A DNA stretch of 64,000 nucleotides from Mustela lutreola (taxonomy: Eukaryota; Chordata; Mammalia; Carnivora; Mustelidae), in the NCBI RefSeq assembly GCF_030435805.1, contig NC_081305.1, positions 54,532,001-54,596,000 of the forward strand. Direction: 5' to 3'. Under the pieces are notes generated by a model, which was not told the origin of the DNA, made no database searches, and saw only the letters and a list, made by a program, of their open reading frames with translations. Both the position numbers and the translations under genes were made by a program. Shown one piece after another: positions 14,190 through 24,279 of this stretch (positions are counted from its first letter, which is position 1; every line of letters starts with the position of its first letter).

Positions 14190-14846
14190 TGGCTCATGCA
14201 CCGTTGATCCAGCATCCATGACCCATCCTCCCACTGTGTTTATATTCAACTCATTGACTCAGACTCTCAACTATTAACTAATGATTCCTTCTCATCCCCA
14301 TAACCCACTCCCCTTCCCACAGGCACCCCTTCTGGTGTCTTCCCCTGGCGTCATGACTTGACTGTGCTCTACAGAATGAGTACTGTGGGCGCATAGTGTA
14401 ATTTACGTAAGGCTGTTAGGCTCCGTGACTTATTGTATGTTCACACGTTTTCACTCATGGCTGTGCTTTCATCCCTGGCATGCATGCATCAGCTTTGTAC
14501 TTCGGACTCTGCTCAGTGCCGTGTGGCAAGCACCTACCACATGTCACTGTCCACCTACCCAGGGTGGACACCCATCCCTCCTACAAGAGCCTGGCCACCC
14601 CCACCTTCAGTGTGTCTGTACAACCTGGGTGAGAAAGTGTTTCCAGACACTGCCTAATGTCTCCTGGAGGTTGGGGGGTCGCCCCCATTTGAAAGACACT
14701 GGTCTTCCCCGTCTCTACCCCTGACTCCACACTTTTTTAAGACACAGGCCAGGTGGGTCCCTGACTTCCACATCTAGAAAGGACAAACGATGCCAGAATT
14801 TGCTGCGTATTCTATTTGACTAAGGGGAGGGGAAGGTCAGAGGCAT
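14190..14846. other. No recognised gene
   Basis: Between the kallikrein relic and the 3' end of the minus-strand kallikrein I see unique-looking sequence without exon or repeat signatures. A canonical AATAAA for the minus-strand gene is not evident just downstream of its stop. Confidence 0.4.
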
Positions 14847-17800
14847 TCAGCTGTTGTCCAACATGGTCTCTTTGATCCATTGCAGATAGGGCATTACTTT
14901 GATATAGACGGAGGGCATACTGGGGCTGTCACATGGGACATGGCCCCCGGCTGGGATTCCCTGAAGCATACCATCGCAGATCAGAGGGCCCTCCAAGTCA
15001 CCCTGCAGCACAAAGGGGAGAGGAAAAGGAACATTAACAAGGTCTTCAGTTCTGCATGCAGAGTACCAGCTCCTGGGCCCACAGAGCACAGACAGTGACA
15101 CCCCAGCTCCAGGGGAAATCAGAGTTGTCTCCAGAGTCCACTGCCAGAGGGCTGGTGGGATTCCAACAGAGAGGACAATAGCTTGAGTCCTGGCCAATGG
15201 GGAGAAGACTTCAGGGTCTAGTTTCTGCACAGTGGGGAGGGTCCAGGAGAATAGTCCCAGCAGACAGATCAACGGCAAAAAGAAGTGGGATCCATCTACT
15301 GGGCCCTCCGACCTGAGGGCCCATCTCTGATGTCACCTCTCCCCTATAGCTTCCCCAGGTCCCTCAGAGGAGTGGCAGTCACCTCCCTGAGGCCCCAGGT
15401 GTGGTCCCACAGGAGGGACCCCTTCCCTCTGGTGTCACCTCCCACCCTCTCCCCTTGCTCACTGGGCTCCATCCACACTGGCCTCGCTGACACCCTCACA
15501 TACACCAGGCCCACTTGCCCTAGGACCTCTGCACCTGCTCTATCCCCCCCCCCCCCCGTTCCACTGGGCTCACCCTCACCTGCTACAGGTGTCCACTCAA
15601 TCCCACCACCTCCTTGCCTTCCCCTCAGCTCACTGGCCATCTCCCCCGGCTCCATGATGTCTCCTTCTACCCCATGGCACCAGCATCTCCTGACATGAAA
15701 GCAGTGCCTCTCATGAAGCCCCCCACCACCACGTGAGGGACACAGACAGAAACAGTGAACGCGACATAGACAGCAGTGACTGCTGTCTTCCCATGGGCTA
15801 GGTTGGTGTCGGGCACGCAGTAGATGCTCAGTAAGTACGTGCTGCCTGGAGGAAGGGATGGACTGTGATGTAGAAGACTGAGGTGCGGGGGTGGTGCCTA
15901 GAAGGGGGTGTGGGATAGGGCAGGGGGCATGCAGGCACTGGGGGCGGGGCTACAGCTGGACAGCAGTGGGACCGATGCCTGATTAACCCTTGCACCCCGG
16001 TCCTGAATCTGGGCCTCGTGTCCGAGCCCAGGTGGTCGAGGGGGGGAGAGGCTGGCTCACCGGGCAGGTGTCACTGTTGCCCTCCAAAGGGCCAGCGCAC
16101 AACATGTGATCTGTCACCTTCTGGATATGGGCCTTGGCACACACATCATTGGGCAGGAGTTTGAGGTCCATACACTGGAGATCGCCAGTGTCTGAGACTA
16201 GGACCAAGAGAAAAAAGAGCTGTGGCCAGACCCCAAGTGGCTCCTCAGTCCTCCTCCTCCCTCAGATCTTGAGTCCAGGCCCCAGCCCCTCCTCCCTACA
16301 CCCAGGTGTCTGGGCTCCAGGCTGCCTGGTCCGGCTCTGGTGTACACTTACCTGGTTCAATGCTGCCCCAGCCAGAGGTGTAGCAGGTGCTCCCCGGTTT
16401 GGGTTCCTGGGTGGGCAGGTCCAGGACCCTCACTGCATCTGTAATCTGGGCGGGCTCTGCCAGGCGGAGCAGCATGAGGTCATGGCTGTAGTCCTCTCCA
16501 GGGAGGCAGGTGTGTTTCTTCAAGAGACTCAGGTTGAATTTAGGGTGTGGGAAGTTTCTAATATCCTCGAATAATTGGGCTGTGTCTTCATGCTGGAACA
16601 GGCTGTGGCGACCCAGCCAGAGGTGGTAATTTCTGGGGAGAGAGGGGGCCCCAGGGAATGAGAAGAGAGAAGGGGGAGGGGAGGTGGGGCCAGGGAGGGT
16701 CCTGCAGACAGAGAGAGACAAGAGGCAACCATGGAGAAAGAGAGAGAGCCTGCGGTAAAGAATTAGTCACGGAAAAATAGAGACCTGAGGAAAACAAAAG
16801 AGGGTGACAGCATGAAAGGCAGATCCAGAGATAAAGAGAAGCAGTGAAAGAGAGAGCTTGAAACTGGAGAAGGAACGAGGCAGAGGGTAGAACAGGGAGC
16901 CCGTAGGAGCACAAAGGCAACAGGAGAGGAAGCAAAAAGGTGGCAACCCTGAGGAAAGGTCCCTGGAAAGAAGCAAGACTGAAAGAACAGACAGGAAGGG
17001 GCAGCAGGTCCAGTGCAACAGGGACAGGAGCAAGAGGAGAGAGGGAGGAACGCAAGCAGGTGGCGGGTACAACCTGAGAGAGAGCAGGGAGACAGGGAGG
17101 CAGAACAGGAGGGGCTGGAAGGGGGCCTGGGACTGGCTCAGCTGCAGCAGGGGCTGGGGGCTGGCTCCCCAGCAGCGGGTGGCCTGGCCCCCAGCCCAAG
17201 GTCGGCAGCCACCTCCCTCCCAGGACCTCCTCCATCTTCTACCTCTACATCCCTTCATCACCCCCTCCCACCTGGGACTATCTCCGCTTCTCCTCCCCCC
17301 CAACCAGCTCCTCTCACTAACCTTCCTCCCCCTCTTCTTCTCCACCCTCTCCCCCTCTTTGGCCTCCTCTTTCTCCTCCTTCTCCTCCTTCTTCCAGGGC
17401 CCCCACCAGACTCCAGCTGAAACCAGCCCTTCCCTGTGTCCCCTGGAGTGCATCATTGTCCTGGAGGGAGGGGCTGGGCACATGAGAAGCCCCCCCAACA
17501 CACACACACACATCAGGAGAATCCCTTCCTTTTCTCTGGATGTCTCCCTCAGTCCCATCCTGGGGGTGCTCAGCAGCAATCGGGGGAAGGGAGTGAGGCA
17601 GAGACCCAGAGAGACAGATGGGGCAGAGGCATGGAGGGTGAGACCTATAGTGACAGGGATGTAGCTGAGGGACCCAGAGGTGGACAGACACAGGGGGACA
17701 CACAGAGACCCTGAGACAGGAGAGAGAGGGAGACGGATAAATCATAGACAGACAGACACACGACAGAGCAAGTGACTGAGAGACGGAGACACAGGACAGG

Positions 17801-19517
17801 GAGACAGGAAGATAGTTACAGGGAGAGACAGAGAGACACGGGCTGCCATGGGAGGGCTTCCCTGGGGTGGTCCCTGCCACTCTCCATGGGCCCCAGACCA
17901 GTACCATCTTTGTTTCCCTCAGCCCCCCAGCCTCTCCCACCCCAAGAGAGATTTCACAACCAAAGCCCATTGGACCCTCAAATACGTGCACTATGTCCTT
18001 GAAAATCTCTGATATCCCCCTGAGCTAAGATGCCTGTCCCCCAACTTCCCACATCCCTGTGGGGTGAACCCAAGGTCTGTGCCCCATTGCTTATTCCTGT
18101 GGGAGTACAGACACCCCCTCCCAGACCCCATGCTCAGACTCACTTGTACATGCACTGGGCAGCTGTGAGCACCCACTGTGGGTGCACCAGGGCACCCCCG
18201 CACCTGACACTGCTGAAATTGTACACAAGCGACAGCCAGGGTTGGAAATTATTACACTCCGAGCCTCCGCTCATCTGGGACTGGATGGGAGCCACAGCAC
18301 CTGCAGAAGGATGCTGAGTCAGGGCAGGTGGGAGGAGATGATGGGGCTGGGAGGGTCTAGGTTAGGAGAGGGACACAGCCGCAGAAGAGCAGAGCTGAGG
18401 TTCTGGTAAGTGGTGCGGTAAGGGTCTGTGATTTTCCTGCAGTCCCTAAATTGGGTGGGTGACAGATCCTGCCTGAGAAGACATTCTGCTGAGACAGACT
18501 GCACCCCAGGAATCAGAAGAAAACAGGAAGCATCTGGAGCAACTTGTGGTGTGCAGGCCAGCTGTTTTGTAGTGATCTGGAGTTCCTGGACTGGGGGACA
18601 GCTGGCTTTGGTGGAGGTGTTGGCTCAGAGAAGAGGAAGGGGATTTAGAAGCCAGTGTTAAGCAGGCACCTGGGTGGCTCAGTGGGTTAAAGCCTCTACC
18701 TTTGGCTCAGGTCATGATCCCAGGGTCCTGGGATGGAGGCCTGTGTGAGCTCTCTGCTCAGCAGGGAGCCTGCTACCCTTCCTCTCTCTCTGCCTGCCTC
18801 TCTGCCTTCTTGTGCTCTCTGTCTGTCAAATAAATAAATAAATAAAATCTTTTAAAAAAAGAAAGAAAAAGAAAATCAGTGTTAAGGACTCCAAAGGAGA
18901 GGGTCATGGATCATGGACTGGGAGAGAAGAATTTGAGTGATGCTAAGGGGTCTCAGTCTTAAATATCTTGTATGCCTGTGGTGGGAATTTTGGGTTCTGA
19001 GAAGGTTTCAATATTTAGGGGATGAGAACTGAGAGGAAAGGTCACCTGGGGGCTCAGGAGCCAGAGCACCGGACCTTGGAGAACTAGGAAGTAGGACAGG
19101 AGGATCAGGGTCCCTGGGTCCAATAAGGAGGAGGTGCTGCTTGGAAGAGTTGGGGAGCACTGAAGAGAAGAGACAGAGATGGCTCCAGACTGCACGTGTC
19201 CAGAAGCTGTCTGGGGGTCACTGGGAGGAAGCAGGCACCCAGTGTGGCAGTGAGGACTGTGAAGAAGATGGCTGGCAGGGTGGAGAGCTAAGGAAGGTTC
19301 TGGGGTGGGGGTGGGAGAGGCAGGAAGAGACTGGTACCCAGCCTGGGCTGGACTGTGGGTGGGAGAAACAGGCTGCACGGATGGGGAGAGTGCTGGCCTT
19401 GTGGGGGTGGCAGGGTGAGAGCACCATGAGAGTCAGGGCCCCTCTCCCTCTTTCAGATCCATTCTACTCACCAGTCCACCCCAGGGACATTGCCAGGCAC
19501 AGGACCAGGAGCCACAT
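14847..19517 (-). CDS. KLK2: KLK2/KLK3-position kallikrein with intact frame but destroyed active site (candidate pseudoprotease)
   Basis: Exons on the minus strand are 19517-19472, 18300-18144, 16632-16346, 16197-16061 and 15002-14847. They total 783 nt with phases 1, 2, 1, 0, no stop and GT/AG at every border. The 260-residue product starts [16 protein letters not shown], very close to dog arginine esterase (canine KLK2) as I recall it. It keeps the kallikrein loop, Asp119 (HDLMLL), the S1-pocket Asp206 (SDTC) and the usual cysteines. Function residues are lost by missense: activation P1 Gln24 for Arg, Met25-Ser26 for Ile-Ile, catalytic Gln64 (TAAQC) for His, Leu212-Glu213 (GDLEGP) for Ser-Gly, and IPAGG for ITSWG. 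There is an extra Cys110 in the kallikrein loop. Predicted: secreted, not activatable, catalytically inert. It may be an early pseudogene or a repurposed binding protein. Orthology rests on synteny and orientation. Confidence 0.82.
17943..18057 (+). repeat. About 110-bp segment duplicated between KLK2-like intron 2 and its upstream flank (copy 1)
   Basis: AAGAGAGATTTCACAACC, CCATTGGACCCTCAAATAC, CTCTGATATCCCCCTGAGC and GTCCCCCAACTTCCCACAT occur in the same order at 19877-20001. The homologous KLK1 intron 2 near 42820 lacks this block, so it was gained in the KLK2-like intron. Confidence 0.85.
18665..18873 (+). mobile_element. CAN-SINE in KLK2-like intron 1
   Basis: Head GGCACCTGGGTGGCTCAGTG, tail AAATAAATAAATAAAATCTT. 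CAGTGTTAAG is repeated on both sides (18654-18663 and about 18876-18885). It is antisense to the gene. Confidence 0.92.
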
Positions 19518-19568
19518 GGTGACAGAGTGTCCAGGAGCTGGCAGACGGTGAGCTAGGAGCTGGGGAGG

Positions 19569-19576
19569 CTTTAAAG
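19569..19576 (-). promoter_or_regulatory. KLK2: TATA-like TTTAAAG box of the KLK2-like gene
   Basis: CTTTAAAG lies 52-59 bp before the start codon. The KLK1 promoter has TTTAAAA at the matching place, and the sequences around the two boxes are clearly homologous (CCTCCCCAGCTCC versus the KLK1 equivalent). Confidence 0.7.
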
Positions 19577-19695
19577 TCTACAACCCCATGGCCACACCCC
19601 TGATCTGCTGCCACCAAGAAGCTGGCCAAAGCCTGGCCCTGCTTCTGGGTGTGGACAGCCCCCACCCCCAGGGCTATGGGAGGGATGAAAGAGCA

Positions 19696-19710
19696 AGCAC
19701 CTGTTGTTCT
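19696..19710 (-). promoter_or_regulatory. KLK2: Androgen-response-like element (ARE-I type) upstream of the KLK2-like gene
   Basis: Read on the minus strand it is AGAACAACAGGTGCT. The well-known human PSA ARE-I is AGAACAGCAAGTGCT, about 170 bp upstream of the start of transcription. The present site is 179-193 bp before the ATG. The half-site AGAACA is intact. KLK1 has CGTGTAACAGGTGCT at the equivalent spot (40602-40616), where that half-site is gone. Confidence 0.65.
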
Positions 19711-19876
19711 TAGGTCCTTAATCACGCTGGATATATGCCGGGCTCTGAGTCCAAATGGGCCAGGGCCTACAGCCCTGTTGCCTTGCTCTTTTCGACACAG
19801 GCAGTGAGAGGAAGCCTGAGAAAACAGAATCAGCAGCACTGGAGAATCAGGATTTCTATTACAAAGCCTCCAATGG

Positions 19877-20001
19877 CTACACTCCAAGAGAGATTTCACA
19901 ACCCAAAGCCCATTGGACCCTCAAATACATGCACTATGTCCCTGAAGCTCTCTGATATCCCCCTGAGCCAAGATGCCTGTCCCCCAACTTCCCACATTCC
20001 T
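19877..20001 (+). repeat. About 110-bp duplicated segment (copy 2, upstream flank)
   Basis: Partner of 17943-18057, direct orientation, with only scattered differences (for example ATACATGCACTATG versus ATACGTGCACTATG). Confidence 0.85.
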
Positions 20002-20454
20002 GAAATACGAGCTTGGCTTTCAGAACCCCTGTACTTCCAGATGCAGGAATGAGTTGCCCGACAAATGTTCCCCACAAAATCAATTCTTGGAATGCCAGAG
20101 ATCCACAATTCCAACACTATTGGACCCAGAGATATGAAATTCCAAAGGTATCCTGGAGCGAATCTCCTAGCATCCCAAAATCCAACGTTCCCGAACAATT
20201 CAGAGGTACCAACATAGACCCCCTCCCAACTCCTCATTCCTTAACCTGGACATCTGATGACCCAGGACACCCGGATGAGCTGCATATTCAGGTCAAGAGA
20301 ACCCTCGAAGAATCCAGTGGCGCTGCTCCAGTGAACATTTAGATTAGAGGGGCCTCGTTAATGCACCTCAGGATGAAGTGGCATTGAACATCGCATTTTG
20401 GAGTCTCAGAAGAGACTCAAGAACTAGAGCCTTTCGGGCCTCCAGTGTTATCCT
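20002..20454. other. Upstream region of the KLK2-like gene, no gene seen
   Basis: Rich in CCAAAAT/CATTCCA-like phrases. Parts (GTCAAGAGAACCCTC, CATCTGATGACCCAGG) resemble 25155-25200, pointing to an old segmental duplication. No exon seen. Confidence 0.35.
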
Positions 20455-20720
20455 ACGTGCTATGGACAGAATGTCTGCATTCCTCCCAAATTCTTACATT
20501 GAACTGCTACTCCCCAGTGTGATGGTTTGAGGATATGGGGCCTTTGGGAAGTGATTATGTCACAAAGGTGAAGTCCTCATGAATGGAATGAATACACTTA
20601 AAAGGGATCCCTTTCCCCTTCTGCCATGCCAAGACACAGAGAGAAGAAAGTCATCTGTGAGCCAGGAAGGGGGCTCTCACCTACGGAAGACAGGCGGATC
20701 CAGCCCCTCCCATGTCAAGC
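20455..20720 (+). mobile_element. Fossil MaLR-type (MLT1-like) LTR fragment
   Basis: Contains CCCCAGTGTGATGGTTTGAG, GGGGCCTTTGGGAAGTGATT, CTCATGAATGGAATGAATAC and GAGCCAGGAAGGGGGCTCTC in the order of the MLT1 LTR consensus. Old, incomplete copy. Confidence 0.65.
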
Positions 20721-20929
20721 ACTTGATCCAATCTTTCCCCCTCTTCTCTGAGCCGCATGAGAAGCTCCCAAGACAGGAAGTGAGAGAAGTGGTCAACGAC
20801 AGTCACAAGTAAAGACCATAAAGACTGGGGTACAGGAACACATTCAGTCCGTGATCTGACCTCCCCCACACACAGATCAGTGTCACCCTGTGGGAGAAAT
20901 GGAGACAGTGCCCAATCCCCATCCTAATC

Positions 20930-21210
20930 CCCATACATGACCTCAACCAAAACCCAGTACAACCCAACGCAACCAACCCCAATCCCACACGTGTCCAACC
21001 CAAGGCAAATGAACCCACCCAACTCAACCCAACAGAACACAGCCACCACCTTCTCCACATTCAAAAATCAAACCAAACCCATACCTTCCATCCAACACAA
21101 CCAATCTTAACCCCCAGGTCTTCTACATCCACAAATATATTGCCCACCATCCCCCTAGAGCCCCCACATCATTCCCATCCAAATCAAACCAAAACCATTC
21201 CAAATCCCAA
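20930..21210 (+). repeat. Degenerate CCCAAC/CCCAAT minisatellite
   Basis: Many imperfect copies of words such as AACCCAAC, CAACCAACCCCAA and AACCCACCCAACTCAACCC. Similar tracts recur at 25800-25920, 37250-38200, 53560-53830, 58200-58720 and 60380-60480. Confidence 0.6.
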
Positions 21211-21766
21211 CTTTACCCATGCCTTCCTTTCAATTTCTCCAGGTGCTCCTGATGTGTTTTTTCAACATTGTCCCCCTTCTAGCTTTTCAAACTACGGTCT
21301 CTTTCCTCTGGAACTCCATTCCTTTTGCCCCCCCCCCCTCTCATTTGCTAGTACCTGAAGGAGGGAGGAGAGGAAAAGGACAGGAGGGCAGGGGTTTCCA
21401 TGGTTTAGGATGGAGGCAAAGCCAGTGGACACAGATTCAGACATGTGGTCACTTGGACTGAGTCACTCAATGTCACCCATGTACCATACCGCTTAAGTGG
21501 ATGTAGCCACTGAGAATGGATGACAAAAAGATGTCTCTGTATCACAGATGACTCCAACATCTCAGCCAAACTCAGTGTCACACAAGGTTATGAATGTGGT
21601 CATCCTATTTCATGGATGTACACACATGCAAATCACACTTTCAAACTTGGGCACTAAGTGGACAGCACCTCATGCTGAAACTCACTTGACATATGCACAT
21701 TATTCAAGAACCACAGTAGATGTTCATATGTGCATATGGATGTAGGCAGATAAGTCATGAGTGCCT

Positions 21767-21768
<2 letters not shown>

Positions 21769-21801
<33 letters not shown>
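21769..21801. repeat. (CA)n microsatellite
   Basis: Uninterrupted CA dinucleotide run of about 16 units. Confidence 0.95.
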
Positions 21802-21804
<3 letters not shown>

Positions 21805-22014
21805 ACACCAAGCTTTGGATGTACCAACTCAGACCTAAATTCACAGTGTCCAATGGAGGTCTGAACACATCCAATATCAGAGATGCACACACTTGTACAC
21901 GGGGTCTAGACATAGAAGCCGGGTCCTGAATAAGGATACACAGGGGAGACACGTCAGTATGGACTCAGGCCCCTGAAGACATGTTCAGAAACATAGCTCT
22001 ATAAAATGGTATTA

Positions 22015-22140
22015 TAGCCAGCATTTGACCTCTGTGTGTTTCCATTTCCTCATCTGTTAAATGGAGGTTGTTTTAAGGTTAAAGAGGGGTCTGTGTGTGA
22101 GAGAATGCCTCGGACAAGTTGCTGCTTAATAACAGTTATT
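22015..22140 (+). mobile_element. MIR SINE relic
   Basis: TTTGACCTCTGTGTGTTTCC and CCTCATCTGTTAAATGGAGG are the MIR core pattern. Confidence 0.65.
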
Positions 22141-22705
22141 TTCATCAAGGGCTAAATGTGGATATTAAATGTTGTGGACACAGATATGGTCATGCTCACA
22201 GATGCACATAGATGCATGCTCACATAGATGCAGACCCAGGTAAGATAGTCAAGGTCAAAACTGGATTATTCCACAAGCCACTTAGTGGTGGTGATTCAAA
22301 GTGGCAGGCACAAACCCAGAGGCTGAGCATTCAGGTGTGGACCCAGTGGATCCGACCCCAGTGCAACACCTAGACACAGGCTGGACATTGAAGATGACAG
22401 AGACAGCTGGAGATACAGGCTTCAGGACAGGACACATCGCTACATCAGCCCCCAAGTCAGATGCTTGATGTTCAAGATCTCTCACTGTGTTTCACGTATG
22501 ATGACAAAGTTCACAAGAGGAAGCAAGTAGGAGACAGGTAAGGCCTTGCACACTTGTCCCCCCACACACACACACAGCTGCGCTGTGCACAAGTACCAGA
22601 CAGGCAGTTTACGAGCTCAAAGGACTATGAACCTCTATGAACTCCTTGTCTACGATAGAACTCTCTATCTAAGGGAAACATAGAGACATCCCCTCAAGAT
22701 CAAAG

Positions 22706-22746
<41 letters not shown>
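22706..22746. repeat. (CA)n microsatellite
   Basis: Uninterrupted CA run of about 20 units. Confidence 0.95.
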
Positions 22747-22750
<4 letters not shown>

Positions 22751-22797
22751 CAGAAGCCAACACTAGGGCAGGACTGGACATCAATCCCACAGATCAA

Positions 22798-24240
22798 ATG
22801 ACCACACTCTTCCCCCTGCTGTTGGAAACTAGGGCTGGAACTCCGGTGAGCAGAGGCCATGTAGATGTGGTGGAGAAAGAGCATGAGGAAAGCAGAGTGA
22901 TACTACCTTCCCCTTCCTTGGAGGAAAGGGAAGGGGTGAGACTGGACTCATGTTCTCAGAAATTCTCCATGGACATGTCACATCTTCATAACAAAGGAAT
23001 CAATATGTATTTTACTCTGGACTGTCTTCCAAGATTGTTTGTCTATCATGCAGCCTTTCAAGATGGTATCTCCCTCAGAGAAGGTTTGTTTACTGTCCAC
23101 GATTTAATAAAAGATAATGTCTGTTTATGGCCAAGGACAATAAAAATTATATGTCCCTCCAGAGAAATTTTATTTGCAATCCAGAATTATAAAGATAATA
23201 TCTCAACAACATTCTGACTTTGGAAAGTTTGCCAGCAGCCCCCTTATAAGATTAAGGATTCCCAAACTCAAATCCTCAGCTATGACACAAATCACTGTGT
23301 GCACAGAATCCACCTATGTTCCTTGATCACCCCCATGGGCGTTGGAGAGCCAGGTGAATGGGTGAAAATATAAAGCCCATGTTGCCTCCTGGGCCATGAG
23401 TCGTAAAATCCTGCCTCTGACCCAGGATCTGCTGTGTTCTGCCAGTACTCACAAAACTGGCCAGCTAACATTTGCTTGCAAGGCAGTAAAATCTTGGACT
23501 TTTCAGAATTCGTGACAAACAGCTAGGCCCTGAGGCAGCAACTGGCCAGATGGAGGTAGAGGTAGGCAGGGGACCTGCTGGGCAGCCACATGGTGGAGGA
23601 CAGACCAGGACTGAGCTGAACTTTGGGGGAGAGGTGTAAGCAGTGGAGATGCTGGACTCGCCTGCCCCAAGGATGCATCCAAACACAAAGTCATCCCACC
23701 AGATTTTTCAGAAACTTCCTTTCATCACTAATGCCCCTCCCCCTGCCCAACACGCTCGTCCTCTTGGCTCTCCCTCTGGGGAAAGTACACTGTTCCCTCA
23801 GGCACCAGGACAGACCCCAGGTGCCTCACAGACCTTCAGACACGAACACTCGCTCCCTGGATCTTCTCTATCCCCTACACCCTGGCTGAAACACATCTCT
23901 ATTTGGACCCTACCCACAGTGTCCTCCCTTTCATCAGGATCTTCCCATATATCTCCTTTTGAACTTCTGAATGCTCTTCTTTCCCATCATGCCTTCATTT
24001 GAACAGAAGATACCGGGATGGCTGGCAACTCATTTTACATTGTAATTCAGCCACTCAGAGGGTAAGACTCCAGGTTTGGATTTCAGAAACCTCAGCTCTG
24101 CAGCAATAAAAAAATAAATGGTTCTTTCCGGGCAGACATAGAATGGTGAAGACCACCAGAAGCAGTTTGCTTGCAGTTTCCTAAAGCCTGAACTACACCA
24201 TACACCAGAAATACATCTTATCTCAGGGATATATCAACTC
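22798..24240. other. Intergenic sequence without recognised gene
   Basis: 22950-23220 is AT-rich and carries an open 139-codon plus frame with no family features. 23640-24010 is C/T-rich. No splice-bounded exon or kallikrein motif found. Confidence 0.35.
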
Positions 24241-24279
24241 TCCACTTAAAAAAAATTTTTTTTCTTAAGAGAGAGTACA

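Noticed and set aside
16767-17579. 270-codon frame on the sense strand of KLK2-like intron 2, with a similar 244-codon frame in KLK1 intron 2 (42996-43730)
   Set aside because: The similarity follows from intron identity between the paralogs. Composition is low-complexity (EEKEE, LLLLS), with no start context or splice support.
22798-23217. 139-codon plus frame with AT-rich 3' half
   Set aside because: No recognisable domain, no upstream promoter or splice signals, in an intergenic region of mixed repeats; probably chance.
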